Below are positions 23,941 to 31,856 of a DNA stretch of 64,000 bases, one piece after another. Source of the stretch: Saccharomonospora azurea NA-128 (GTDB lineage: Bacteria > Actinomycetota > Actinomycetes > Mycobacteriales > Pseudonocardiaceae). The first letter of the stretch is position 1, and each line of letters starts with the position of its first letter. The stretch is taken from assembly GCF_000231055.2 (NCBI RefSeq), contig NZ_CM001466.1, forward strand, positions 2,074,165 to 2,138,164, written 5' to 3'. Position numbers and translations under genes: made by a program. Below the pieces are notes generated by a model. The model saw only the letters and a list, made by a program, of their open reading frames with translations. It was not told the DNA's origin and did no database searches.

Positions 23941-25212
23941 ATGCGACAGCGCAGAACCCACTATGCCGCTGCGATGGTGGCGGCATCGGCCGCTCTGGTG
24001 GCATGCGGCACCGACCCAGCTCCAGACGGTGAGGACGACCTGCCGACACCGGCCCTGACCACGCACTCCGCCTCGGCCACTCCGGCGCCGGACGGCGTGC
24101 GAGGCCTCGGGCCGGACGCCGCGCCGCCGCACTGGAAGGCACCGTTCGACGACATCCCGCGCACGGGCGGCGAGATGTTCGTCGGCCTGGTGTTCCCGGA
24201 CGACGATCGGGCCGACCTGTCCATCACCGGCGTGGCCCCGGACGGGAGCACGCGGTGGGCCGTCCACACCAATCCCGCCTGCGTCGGCTACGGCGTGACG
24301 AGCGTGGACGGCACCGCGGCCGCGGTGGTGCTCGCCAGCGACGCCGACAACCGGGAGGGCAAGGTCGCCACACGGACCACGGCCAACGCCTACGACGTGC
24401 GAGACGGCACCCGGCTGTGGGGAGCGGCGCCGGTGCCGGGCCCCATGGTGGGCCCCGGCCTGATCTTCGGTCAGGCGACGCCGTCGATCGTCGGCGGCGC
24501 CCAGGGCGAACGCCTCATGCTCGCAGCCCACTCGGGCGACCCGGTGCGGCCGCCCGCCGAAGGAGCGGTGCCGCTCTACGAGCACCACGGCACCGGCCTG
24601 TTCGCCCACGACGACGTCATCACGGCCGTCGACACCGCGAGCGGCGCGACGTTGTGGCACTCCGACACACTTCAAGCCCCGTCCGGATTCGACGAGGGTC
24701 TGCGACACGTGACACTGCTCGACGCCGCCATGGCCTCGACCGGCGACCTCGTCGCACTGCGTTGGACGCACTCACCGGACGACGACACCGGGAGGACGTC
24801 CCTGCACGAGCTCGGCAGCGGCAGGCTGATCGCGGACCTGGGCGACCAACCCGAACTGCGGACGACCGTGGACCAGACCACGAACACGGCCGTTGTGTCC
24901 GGCCTCGACCAGTACCGGACGACCAAGGCACTCGACATCCGCACCGGCGCGGAGTTGTGGCGTGACGACGCAGGCGTCGGGTCTCCCGAGATCACGCTCG
25001 CCCACGACGGCGTCGGATACGGCACTCGGGCCGGCCGATCGGTGGCCGTCGACGTCCTCAGCGGTCGGCTGCTGGGCGACGGCGACTGGCCCGTACCCGT
25101 GGCGGCCGCGTCGGACATCCTCCTCGCTCCTCTGCCGCCGCGTCCGGGAGCCACGCCCTCCGACCGCACCGCGGGCAGTGGCCCCGACTACGTCGCCTAC
25201 GAGGATCGGTGA
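23941..25212 (+). CDS. secreted lipoprotein with PQQ-like beta-propeller repeats
   Basis: A 423-residue exported protein. A basic N-terminus and hydrophobic segment lead to lipobox LVAC with Cys-22. A Pro/Thr-rich linker follows. The rest contains several repeats of the type AYDVRDGTRLWGAAP, AVDTASGATLWHSD, ALDIRTGAELWRDD and AVDVLSGRLLGD, typical of PQQ-like propellers that serve as binding scaffolds. GGGAGG precedes ATG 23941. It is probably the first gene of a lipoprotein-blaI-M56 transcription unit with the palindromic operator right in front. Its role may be sensing or scaffolding at the membrane; not established. Confidence 0.75.
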   Translation: MRQRRTHYAAAMVAASAALVACGTDPAPDGEDDLPTPALTTHSASATPAPDGVRGLGPDAAPPHWKAPFDDIPRTGGEMFVGLVFPDDDRADLSITGVAPDGSTRWAVHTNPACVGYGVTSVDGTAAAVVLASDADNREGKVATRTTANAYDVRDGTRLWGAAPVPGPMVGPGLIFGQATPSIVGGAQGERLMLAAHSGDPVRPPAEGAVPLYEHHGTGLFAHDDVITAVDTASGATLWHSDTLQAPSGFDEGLRHVTLLDAAMASTGDLVALRWTHSPDDDTGRTSLHELGSGRLIADLGDQPELRTTVDQTTNTAVVSGLDQYRTTKALDIRTGAELWRDDAGVGSPEITLAHDGVGYGTRAGRSVAVDVLSGRLLGDGDWPVPVAAASDILLAPLPPRPGATPSDRTAGSGPDYVAYEDR

Positions 25213-25254
25213 CGTCCGCCCCTATCATCGGACGCGGCGGAAGGACGGGTCGTT

Positions 25255-25614
25255 ATGCGTGGTCTCGGGGAACTCGAAGCCAAGGTCATGGACGTGCTGT
25301 GGTCAGCGGAGGCGCCTCTGCGGGTACGGGACGTGCTCGAACGGCTCGACACGGGCCGTCCCCTCGCCTACACCACGGTGATGACCGTGCTGGACAACCT
25401 GCACGGCAAGGAATACGTGCGACGAAACAAGACCGGACGCGCCTACGAGTACACCGCGGCGGAGTCGCGCGAGGAGGTCGGTGCTCGGTTGCTGCGGGAG
25501 GTCCTGTACTCCAGCGGTGACACCGAACAGGTGCTGCTCCACTTCGCCGAGTCGGCGACGCCCGAGGAATCGGACATCCTGCGGCGGGCGTTGCGGAGGG
25601 GGAAGCCGTCATGA
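25255..25614 (+). CDS. blaI: BlaI/MecI/CopY-family repressor
   Basis: A 119-residue winged-helix repressor. The start LGELEAKVMDVLWSAEAPL and the recognition region YTTVMTVLDNLHGKEYVRR are diagnostic. The C-terminal helical part mediates dimerisation and is the site cut when an inducing signal reaches the partner protease. It overlaps the M56 protease gene by ATGA, the standard repressor-sensor pair. Two palindromes with TACTATG-N3-CATAGTA cores (23905, 27034) are its likely targets. One controls this unit; the other lies between redox-related membrane genes. No beta-lactamase gene is present in the window. Confidence 0.88.
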   Translation: MRGLGELEAKVMDVLWSAEAPLRVRDVLERLDTGRPLAYTTVMTVLDNLHGKEYVRRNKTGRAYEYTAAESREEVGARLLREVLYSSGDTEQVLLHFAESATPEESDILRRALRRGKPS

Positions 25615-26552
25615 CGCTCGCACTCGGTCTGCTGGCCGCGGCCGTGGTGATCGGTGTCGCCGCGCCCGGGTACCTCCGGATCGCGGTCACTCCCAGGCTG
25701 CGCCCCGGACTCGCGCTCGCGGGGTGGATGCACTCGTTGCTCGCCGTCGTGCTCGCGATCCCGCTGTCCGGTCTCCTGCTGGCCCTCCCCGCCGACTCCG
25801 GGCTGGACGGCCTCGTCGGGATGGCCGACAACTGCGTGAACGTGTTCCTCGCCCGCGACGACGTGGCGTGGGCCGACGTCGCACGCTTCGGCGGCGCCGC
25901 CATCCTCCTGACGCTCACGGCCCGGCTGGGGGTCGTCGGTGTTCTCCGGACCCGCCGCCACCGGCGCCACCGGCGTGAACATGTCGCGTTGCTGCGGTCG
26001 TTGGGCCGCACCGACGGCGCGGTGCTGTGGCTCGCGGACACGACACCGATCGCCTACAGCGTCGGAGGTCGCGGCGGCACGATCGTCGCGACCCACGGGG
26101 TCCAGCGGCTCGACGCGGACGAGCGCGACGCGGTGCTGGCGCACGAGCTGGCCCATCTGCGAGGACGCCACCACGCACTCGTACTCGCCGCCGACATCGC
26201 CGCGGCCGCGCTGCCCTTCGTCCCCTTGTGCCGCCGGGCTCCCGCGGCCGTGCGAGTGCTGGTGGAGCTGGCAGCCGACGCGGCGGCCGCACGCCGCCAC
26301 GGGCCGGGGCCGGTCCGGTCGGCGCTGTTGACAGTGACGGCACGGCAGACACCGAGTACGGCGCTCGCGATGTCGCGGGACGCGGTCGACGCTCGACTCC
26401 TGTGGCTGGAAGACGGCCGACTGCCCGCTCGAAGGCTGCCGGTCCGAGCCGACTACGCGGCCGCCGCGGCACTGACCACGGTGCCCGCCGCCCTGTCCGT
26501 CGCCACGATCGGGCTGCTGGTCACGCTCTACTGCCTGGCCGTCGTCGGCTGA
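25611..26552 (+). CDS. M56-family membrane metalloprotease (BlaR1-type, no sensor domain)
   Basis: A 313-residue protein with two N-terminal membrane segments, one before the catalytic part (near 98-115) and one at the C-terminus. The zinc motif HELAHLRGRHH has His-178, Glu-179 and His-182. M56 proteases of the BlaR/MecR type cut BlaI-family repressors after signal perception. This copy ends soon after its last membrane helix and lacks the penicillin-binding sensor of BlaR1, so it cannot sense beta-lactams the classical way. It resembles the short M56 partner found with actinobacterial BlaI. Its 3' end overlaps the convergent CPVC membrane gene by 25 bp. Confidence 0.83.
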   Translation: MTLALGLLAAAVVIGVAAPGYLRIAVTPRLRPGLALAGWMHSLLAVVLAIPLSGLLLALPADSGLDGLVGMADNCVNVFLARDDVAWADVARFGGAAILLTLTARLGVVGVLRTRRHRRHRREHVALLRSLGRTDGAVLWLADTTPIAYSVGGRGGTIVATHGVQRLDADERDAVLAHELAHLRGRHHALVLAADIAAAALPFVPLCRRAPAAVRVLVELAADAAAARRHGPGPVRSALLTVTARQTPSTALAMSRDAVDARLLWLEDGRLPARRLPVRADYAAAAALTTVPAALSVATIGLLVTLYCLAVVG

Positions 26553-27004
26553 GTCTGCGGGGCACAGGCCTCCGTCGAGCAGGCACTCCGCCTACGGCGT
26601 TGGACGACGGCCGCGGTGAGCAACGCCAGTGAGATGACCGCCAGGAAGGGCTGCAACGGCGCCCAGAGGCCGAGTGCGCCCGACGTGCCGAGCGCGACGA
26701 GCACGAGTTTGTTGCACACCGGGCAACCCACCGCGAACACCGCCAGCAACACCCCGCCCAGTGGCCGCTGGGACGCGCGCTCGGTCGGCGGCGGACCCTG
26801 GATCGCGAACCAGGCGACCGTGAGGGCGACCGTGGCCGCGACGACGGGGTACTCCCACCAGCGGACCGGGACCTCCCTGGAGAAGAGTGGCGTGTCGATG
26901 ATGTCGGTCGGCACGGACACCACCACCAGCGTCAGCACGCCCATCAGGGCGGCGCGGACGAATCTGCGGCGGGTGTGCCGGTCCGAGGCAACCGTGGTCG
27001 TCAT
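26528..27004 (-). CDS. membrane protein with CPVC motif, possible thiol-redox role
   Basis: No named family recognised. A 158-residue protein with about four hydrophobic segments (near 20-33, 50-66, 85-106, 115-137). A membrane-embedded GCPVCNKLVLVALGTSGALG contains a CxxC pair, as in quinone-linked or thiol-exchange membrane proteins. The C-terminal tail ends with further Cys (CSTEACAPQ). It is divergent from the DsbA/CcdA-like genes, and the shared 75-bp intergenic space is almost filled by a BlaI-type palindrome. A partner role in disulfide or electron transfer across the membrane is an inference from motif and context. Confidence 0.6.
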   Translation of the reverse strand: MTTTVASDRHTRRRFVRAALMGVLTLVVVSVPTDIIDTPLFSREVPVRWWEYPVVAATVALTVAWFAIQGPPPTERASQRPLGGVLLAVFAVGCPVCNKLVLVALGTSGALGLWAPLQPFLAVISLALLTAAVVQRRRRSACSTEACAPQTQPTTARQ

Positions 27005-27025
27005 GGGTCTCCGCTCTCGATCCCC

Positions 27026-27058
27026 CTCTGATTTACTATGCTACATAGTAAATCAGAG
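27026..27058. promoter_or_regulatory. probable BlaI operator between CPVC membrane gene and dsbA-ccdA
   Basis: Perfect 15-bp arms CTCTGATTTACTATG and complement around CTA. Core TACTATG-N3-CATAGTA at 27034-27050 equals the site before the blaI unit. It is centred 38 bp from the minus-strand gene start and 37 bp from the plus-strand start, so it can control both. Confidence 0.75.
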
Positions 27059-27078
27059 CGAGTGGAATGGGAGAGCCG

Positions 27079-27816
27079 ATGACCGCACCAACGCGGCGGG
27101 ACACGTCCAAGCGCGACGGTGTCCTCGTGGCCGTTCTGGTCCTGGTAGCACTGGGGCTGATCATCTACCTGGCCACCTCACGGTCGGGTGAGGACGCGAA
27201 GGCTGGCACGGAGCCGGGCCCACAGCAGACGTCGAGCGCCGAGACCGGCTCCAGTCCGCTGGCCGACCTGCCGCGGCGGGAAACCGGCGATCCCATGGCG
27301 CTCGGCGCCACGGACGCACCGGTGACCATGGTCATGTACGAGGACTACCGCTGCCCGTTCTGCGCGAAGTTCAGCCGGGACATCGCCCCGTCCCTCATCG
27401 ACCGCTACATCGACGCCGGTGTGCTGCGGATGGAATGGCGAGACCTGCCCATCTTCGGGGAGCAGTCGTTGCTGGCCGCCAGGGCTGGGCGCGCCGCGGC
27501 TGAGCAGGGCCGCTTCTGGGAATTCACCGAAGCCGTCTACGCTGCCGCCCCGGACCGTGGACACCCCGACCTCACCGCCGACGCGCTGCGCGACTTCGCC
27601 CGCGAAGCCGGTGTCGACGACCTCGACCGCTTCACCAAGGACATGAACTCCGACCGCTTCGACGCCGCGATCGAGACCGACATCCGGGAAGGCACCGGCG
27701 TGGGGGTGTCCAGCACCCCGACCTTCGTCGTCAACGGACAACCCGTCCTCGGCGCCCAGCCGCTCGACACGTTCACGTCCGTCATCGACGCCGCCGCCGA
27801 CGCCGCCCATGATTGA
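27079..27816 (+). CDS. DsbA-like thiol-disulfide oxidoreductase, membrane anchored
   Basis: A 245-residue protein. One N-terminal membrane segment (about 17-36, GVLVAVLVLVALGLIIYLAT) is followed by a Ser/Pro linker and a thioredoxin-fold domain. The active site is CPFC (Cys-92/Cys-95) after YEDYR. The cis-proline loop SSTPTFVVNG is near the end. This is the DsbA_4/thioredoxin_4 type common on the outer face of actinobacterial membranes, forming or exchanging disulfides. ATG 27079 is preferred over 27067 because GGGAG lies between them. It overlaps the CcdA-like gene by 8 bp. Confidence 0.85.
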   Translation: MTAPTRRDTSKRDGVLVAVLVLVALGLIIYLATSRSGEDAKAGTEPGPQQTSSAETGSSPLADLPRRETGDPMALGATDAPVTMVMYEDYRCPFCAKFSRDIAPSLIDRYIDAGVLRMEWRDLPIFGEQSLLAARAGRAAAEQGRFWEFTEAVYAAAPDRGHPDLTADALRDFAREAGVDDLDRFTKDMNSDRFDAAIETDIREGTGVGVSSTPTFVVNGQPVLGAQPLDTFTSVIDAAADAAHD

Positions 27817-28645
27817 GATCGGACTCCTCGGAGCCTTCCTCGGAGGTGTGCTGAGCCTGCTCAGCCCGTGCTCGGCGTTGCTGCTGCCCTCGTTCTTCGC
27901 CTACGCGTTCGAGCGCGTCGGGACACTGGCACGACGTACGGCGGTGTTCTACGCGGGCCTGCTCGCCGTGCTGGTGCCGCTCGGCGCGGGCGTGGGCGCG
28001 ATCGGTGCCCTGCTCACGCGCTACCGCGGGATCGCCACCATGGTGGGCGGGATCGTCCTCGTGCTGCTCGGCATCGCGATGATCCTCGGCCTCGGCTTCG
28101 GCTCGGCGGCCGCGCAACGGGCTACCGCCCGCATCCGCATCTCGTCGGGCGCCTCGGTGTTCGCACTGGGCACCGTCTACGCGCTGGCCGGCTTCTGCTC
28201 GGGCCCGCTGCTGGGCAGTGTGCTCACCGTGTCCGCGGCCGGCGGCGACCCGGCGTACGGCGGGGTGCTCATGGCGCTCTACGCGCTCGGCATGGCGGCA
28301 CCGTTGTTCGTCCTGGCGTTGGTCTGGGATCGCTTCGACATCGGCGCGAACAGCTGGCTACGGGGACGTCCGGTCCGAATCGGACCGCTCACCACCCACA
28401 CGACCAGCCTCGTGTCCGGGTTGCTGTTCATCGGCGTCGGACTGTTGTTCCTGCTCACCGAGGGCACCGCCAACCTCGGCGGCCTCACCGGCGTCGACGC
28501 CCAGTTCTCACTGCAGGTATGGCTGCGGGACGTCGCCGCCACAGTGTCCGACGCGACCGTTCTGCTGTGGATCGCCCTCGCCGCGCTTCTCGTGCTGGTC
28601 CTTCGACTGGTGCGGAACCGGAAACGACAACACAGTCGCCGGTAG
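27809..28645 (+). CDS. CcdA/DsbD-like membrane thiol transporter
   Basis: A 278-residue protein with six or more membrane segments. The conserved SPCSALLLPS near Cys-21 and GFCSGPLLGS at Cys-130 are the two membrane-facing cysteines of CcdA/DsbD transmembrane domains. These carry reducing equivalents from cytoplasmic thioredoxin to extracytoplasmic partners such as the DsbA-like protein encoded just upstream. Translation is coupled by an 8-bp overlap. Between the Cys motifs lie hydrophobic helices in the usual spacing. The operon is likely under the BlaI-type operator at 27026. It ends shortly before a 63-bp triple repeat. Confidence 0.83.
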   Translation: MIEIGLLGAFLGGVLSLLSPCSALLLPSFFAYAFERVGTLARRTAVFYAGLLAVLVPLGAGVGAIGALLTRYRGIATMVGGIVLVLLGIAMILGLGFGSAAAQRATARIRISSGASVFALGTVYALAGFCSGPLLGSVLTVSAAGGDPAYGGVLMALYALGMAAPLFVLALVWDRFDIGANSWLRGRPVRIGPLTTHTTSLVSGLLFIGVGLLFLLTEGTANLGGLTGVDAQFSLQVWLRDVAATVSDATVLLWIALAALLVLVLRLVRNRKRQHSRR

Positions 28646-28655
28646 CGGGACCGCT

Positions 28656-28718
28656 GTGCGGGAAGTGCGGACACGCGTGCGGGAAGTGCGGACACGCGTG
28701 CGTAGCTCGCGGACACGG
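28656..28718. repeat. three 21-bp tandem units (same family as 42498-42560)
   Basis: Two identical 21-bp copies beginning GTGCGGGAAGTGCGGACAC (28656-28676, 28677-28697) and a diverged third (28698-28718). The junction of each pair can fold as GCGTG...CACGC hairpins. It lies between convergent genes. The same three-unit block, including a third unit that is diverged in its first half, occurs at 42498-42560. Confidence 0.8.
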
Positions 28719-28743
28719 TGCCGCCGTCAGCGCGGCGGCACCG

Positions 28744-29700
28744 TCAGGCGAGGGAGAGCGCGATGCCGTCGAGGATGTCGTGCTCGCTCACGACCAGGGG
28801 GTCGGCCGGGCCGCCGCGCCGGGCGATCTCCTCCGCCAGGGTGCGCACGATCAGGCCGCCGCCGCCGATGACGTCCACCCGGCCCGGATGGATCACGGGG
28901 TTCGCCGCACGCGTGTCGCGGTCGGAGGCGAGCACCTCGTCGACCACGGTGTCCAGGTCCGTGCGCGCGATGGTCGACAGGTGCGTGCGCTCGGAGTCGT
29001 ACTCGGGAAGCTTCTGCGCGAGCGCCGACAGGGTGGTCACGGTGCCCGCGACGCCGATCCACCGGCTCGCCTTCGACACGTCCACCGCCTCGAACGCGGG
29101 CTCCAACGTGCGCGCCACCAGCTCCCGCGCCTCGGCGATCTCCTCGGCCGTGGGCGGGTCCGAGTGCAGGGTGCGCTCGGTGAGCCGCACACACCCGATG
29201 TCGACCGAACGGGCCGCCCACACGTCCGCCTCCCGGCCGTCCCAGGCACCCAGCACGAGCTCGGTGGAGCCGCCCCCGACGTCGACGACGAGGAACGGAC
29301 CGTCCTCGGAGTCCTGCTCGCCCACCGCGCCCGCGAACGACAGCCGCGCCTCCTCGTCGCCGCTGATGACCTCGGCCTCGCTGCCGAGCAGGTCGCGCGT
29401 CATCGAGAAGAACTCGTCCCGATTGCTCGCGTCGCGCGTCGCGGACGTCGCCACCATGCGCAGCCGCTCGACACCCTTGCGCCGCGCCGCGATCGCGTAC
29501 GCCTGCAGGGCTTCACGGGTCCGCTCCAGCGCCTCGGGTGCGAGCCTGCCGGTGGCGTCGACGCCCTGACCGAGCCGCACGATCCGCATCTCGCGGTGCA
29601 GATCCCGGAGGTCGACGCTTCCGTCGTGCCGGTGTGTCAGCTCGGCGACGAGCAGACGAATGGAGTTGGTCCCGCAGTCGATGGCAGCTACCCGTGGCAT
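28744..29700 (-). CDS. ppx: Ppx/GppA exopolyphosphatase family protein
   Basis: A 318-residue protein of the ASKHA fold. AAIDCGTNSIRLLVAE is the first phosphate loop, LVVDVGGGSTELVLG the second, and GVAGTVTTLSALAQ and SEHDILDGIALSLA complete the pattern. Enzymes degrade polyphosphate and/or convert pppGpp to ppGpp. The start is ATG 29700, although the frame is open far upstream. The gene order eno, ftsB-like, DUF501, ppx equals that of mycobacteria (Rv1023-Rv1026), except that a lytic transglycosylase gene lies between DUF501 and ppx here. Confidence 0.9.
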   Translation of the reverse strand: MPRVAAIDCGTNSIRLLVAELTHRHDGSVDLRDLHREMRIVRLGQGVDATGRLAPEALERTREALQAYAIAARRKGVERLRMVATSATRDASNRDEFFSMTRDLLGSEAEVISGDEEARLSFAGAVGEQDSEDGPFLVVDVGGGSTELVLGAWDGREADVWAARSVDIGCVRLTERTLHSDPPTAEEIAEARELVARTLEPAFEAVDVSKASRWIGVAGTVTTLSALAQKLPEYDSERTHLSTIARTDLDTVVDEVLASDRDTRAANPVIHPGRVDVIGGGGLIVRTLAEEIARRGGPADPLVVSEHDILDGIALSLA

Positions 29701-29710
29701 GCGGCCAACC

Positions 29711-31237
29711 CTAGTCCTCGCCCGCGCCCGATTCCCTCGTGGCCGACGTCTGCTCCGGGGCGGATTCGCCCTCGCCCGTGCCGTCGTCCTTCCCGTCGCC
29801 CGTGTCGTCGTCCTCGCACGGTGGGTCGGTGGGCTCGTCGGGGTCCGTCGGGTCGGAGTCCCCGGGCATGGACGACTCGGACGACGTGGACGACGCGGTC
29901 GTGGTGTCCGTGGTGCCGACAGCAGTCGGCGTCGGGGTCGGCGTGGTGGTCGGTGTGCCGGTCTCCGACTCCTCGCCGTCATCCGGATCGCACTCGCCGG
30001 GGTCCGGCTCGGGTTCGGTCGTCGGTGGATCCGTGGGGTCCGGCGGGTCGGTCGGCTCCTCCGGATCCGTGGGCCCCGGATCGGTCGGGTCGCTCGGGTC
30101 GCTCGGGTCGCTCGGGTCGCTCGGGTCGCTCGGGTCGCTCGGGTCGCTCGGGTCGCTCGGGTCGCTCGGGTCGCTCGGGTCGGTCGGGTCGGTCGGGTCC
30201 GTGGCAGGCGGGTCCGTCGGGTCCGACGGCTCCGTCGGCTTGGGGTCGGTCGGCTTCGGGTCGGCGTCCTCGGACTCGCCCGGTGTCCCGGGCTTGTCGG
30301 GCGCGGGGTCGGTGGATCCCGGTGGTGGCGTCGGCTCCGCTCCACCCGACGGCGGGTGAGCACCGAACGAGCCGTCGTGCCCTTGGCCCGCCCCGTGCGC
30401 GAGCAGGGTTTCGGGCACCGCCGACGGCAGGTCGCTGTCGGGCAGGGTCGTCACACCGTTGCGGTAGGCCTTGGCCCAGCGGATCACGGTGTCGACGTAC
30501 GCCCACGAGTTGTTGTAGCGGTAGACGGCGGCGCGCAGCTGTTCCGAGTCCGACAGGTCGACACCACCGGAGCACAGGTACCGGCCCGCCGCGACGGCCG
30601 CGTCGTGGATGTTGTTGGGGTCGGTGACGCCGTCGCCGTTGCCGTCGGCGGCGTAGTGGGCCCACGTCGACGGGATGAACTGCATCGGGCCGACGGCGCG
30701 GTCCCACGTCGTGTCCCCGTCGTAACGGCCGCCGTCCGTGTCCGGGATCGCCGCGACGTCGCCCTGGCCGTCGAGCACCGGGCCGAGGATCGCTTCCAGC
30801 GTGTCGCCGGCCGAGTCGACGTACCCGCCGGACGCGTGGTTGGACTCGATCCGCCCGATACTCGCGAGCAACGCCCAGTCGATGTTGCAGCCCGGATGTT
30901 CGGCCGCAACCTGAGTCGCCGCGCGGCGGTACGCGTCGAGTGCCGAGTGGGGAATGCCGAGAGTCCCTTCCGCGGGCTCGTCGTACAGGCTCAGCTCCTC
31001 GGGAGTCACGGAGTCGGGCAGACTGCCGTCGACCGAAACCCGGCCCAGCGCGTTCGGCCTGCCCCCCTCCAGCGGCGACGACGTGCTGTCCCGCTCCGGG
31101 AGGCCCCACCAGCGGGCTGTGCTGTCGCTGACGACGAGCACCGGAAGAATCGCGAGAGACCCACTGAGCACCGCGATGGTGGCCTTGCGGCCGATCCCGG
31201 AACGCGCGGACGCGCCTCTTCCACCGCGAGCACCCAA
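29711..31237 (-). CDS. lytic murein transglycosylase with Asp/Pro-rich repetitive tail
   Basis: About 508 residues. A basic N-terminus leads to a membrane segment (IAVLSGSLAILPVLVVS) that anchors or exports the protein. The catalytic SLT/MltB-like domain covers about 95-260. The catalytic Glu is in SIGRIESNHASGG, and other marks are GPMQFIPSTWAHYAADGNGD and AYVDTVIRWAKAY. The last 200 or so residues are low-complexity Pro/Thr/Ser/Asp sequence, including ten SDP units encoded by identical 9-bp repeats. TTG 31237 is proposed because GGAGGGG lies 7 bases upstream; GTG 31309 would add 24 residues. It probably trims peptidoglycan near the wall surface and is related to mycobacterial LpqU. Confidence 0.82.
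   Translation of the reverse strand: MGARGGRGASARSGIGRKATIAVLSGSLAILPVLVVSDSTARWWGLPERDSTSSPLEGGRPNALGRVSVDGSLPDSVTPEELSLYDEPAEGTLGIPHSALDAYRRAATQVAAEHPGCNIDWALLASIGRIESNHASGGYVDSAGDTLEAILGPVLDGQGDVAAIPDTDGGRYDGDTTWDRAVGPMQFIPSTWAHYAADGNGDGVTDPNNIHDAAVAAGRYLCSGGVDLSDSEQLRAAVYRYNNSWAYVDTVIRWAKAYRNGVTTLPDSDLPSAVPETLLAHGAGQGHDGSFGAHPPSGGAEPTPPPGSTDPAPDKPGTPGESEDADPKPTDPKPTEPSDPTDPPATDPTDPTDPSDPSDPSDPSDPSDPSDPSDPSDPSDPSDPTDPGPTDPEEPTDPPDPTDPPTTEPEPDPGECDPDDGEESETGTPTTTPTPTPTAVGTTDTTTASSTSSESSMPGDSDPTDPDEPTDPPCEDDDTGDGKDDGTGEGESAPEQTSATRESGAGED
30087..30176. repeat. ten perfect tandem copies of GGGTCGCTC
   Basis: Ten uninterrupted 9-bp units inside the lytic transglycosylase gene encode Ser-Asp-Pro on the minus strand. 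GGGTCGGTC variants (Thr-Asp-Pro) flank them. Absolute identity at synonymous positions points to recent slippage rather than old selection. Confidence 0.9.
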
Positions 31238-31349
31238 GATCGAACCCCTCCCGCGACCGCACGAGTCGTTGCGGGGCACAGCCTGCCGCAAACTCTCCGG
31301 TGGTTTCACCCCCTCGGGAGCGAATCAAACTCGGATTACCCCGGAAGGA

Positions 31350-31856
31350 CTAACGCGGTTGCGCACAATCACCGAGTGGCCACCCGTCCTCGCGCAACAG
31401 GCGGAGCGTCTCGTCGCCGAACGGGTTCACACCAATACCACACGCGAGCGTGTGTGCGAGGTGGACATGCAGGCACTTCACGCGCGTCGGCATGCCTCCG
31501 GCCGTCACCTGATGGCCCAAGGGTTCGATGGCGTCGCGCTGCGCGAGATACGACTCGTGCGCCTGCCGGTACGCCTCGGCGAGGTCGGCGTCCTCGGCGA
31601 GCCGGTCCGTCATCTCGCGCATGATCCCGGACGCCTCCAGCCGACCCACCATCGACGTCAACGTCGCGCAGGTCAGGTAGTAGAGCGTCGGGAAGGGAGT
31701 CCCGTCCTCCAGGCGCGGGTTGGTCTGCACCACGGACGGATGGCCGCTGGGGCACCGGGCCGCGACGGCACGCAACGCGCGAGGCGGCCTGCCCAACTGC
31801 TGCCTGATGACCTCGCGGTCGGCCTCGGTCACCGGCTCGAACTCGATCGGACTCAC
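31350..31856 (-). CDS. DUF501 family protein
   Basis: A 168-residue protein of unknown function, conserved beside eno and the FtsB-like gene in actinobacteria. Recognisable parts are REVIRQQLGRPPRALRAVAA, CPSGHPSVVQTNPRLEDGTP and FPTLYYLTC near the middle, and CLHVHLAHTLACGIGVNPFG with its His/Cys residues towards the end. GTG 31856 is preferred: it overlaps the FtsB-like stop as GTGA and has GGAG upstream. It is therefore the third gene of the eno operon. No activity is known for the family; the Cys/His pattern could bind metal. Confidence 0.85.
   Translation of the reverse strand: MSPIEFEPVTEADREVIRQQLGRPPRALRAVAARCPSGHPSVVQTNPRLEDGTPFPTLYYLTCATLTSMVGRLEASGIMREMTDRLAEDADLAEAYRQAHESYLAQRDAIEPLGHQVTAGGMPTRVKCLHVHLAHTLACGIGVNPFGDETLRLLREDGWPLGDCAQPR

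Noticed and set aside
30087-30176. Tandem 9-bp repeats considered as a CRISPR array or iteron origin
   Set aside because: No spacers, and the repeats stay in the coding frame as Ser-Asp-Pro codons.
27868-30627. A 919-codon frame crossing ccdA-like, ppx and the transglycosylase genes
   Set aside because: It runs across the stop codons of real genes in other frames, includes the triple repeat and the 9-bp repeat, and has no protein signature.
31238-31380. Possible c-di-AMP riboswitch before the lytic transglycosylase gene
   Set aside because: GAGGGGGTGAAACC resembles part of that class, but the conserved CCGACAGCTAACC part and closing stem could not be found. A covariance-model scan would settle it.
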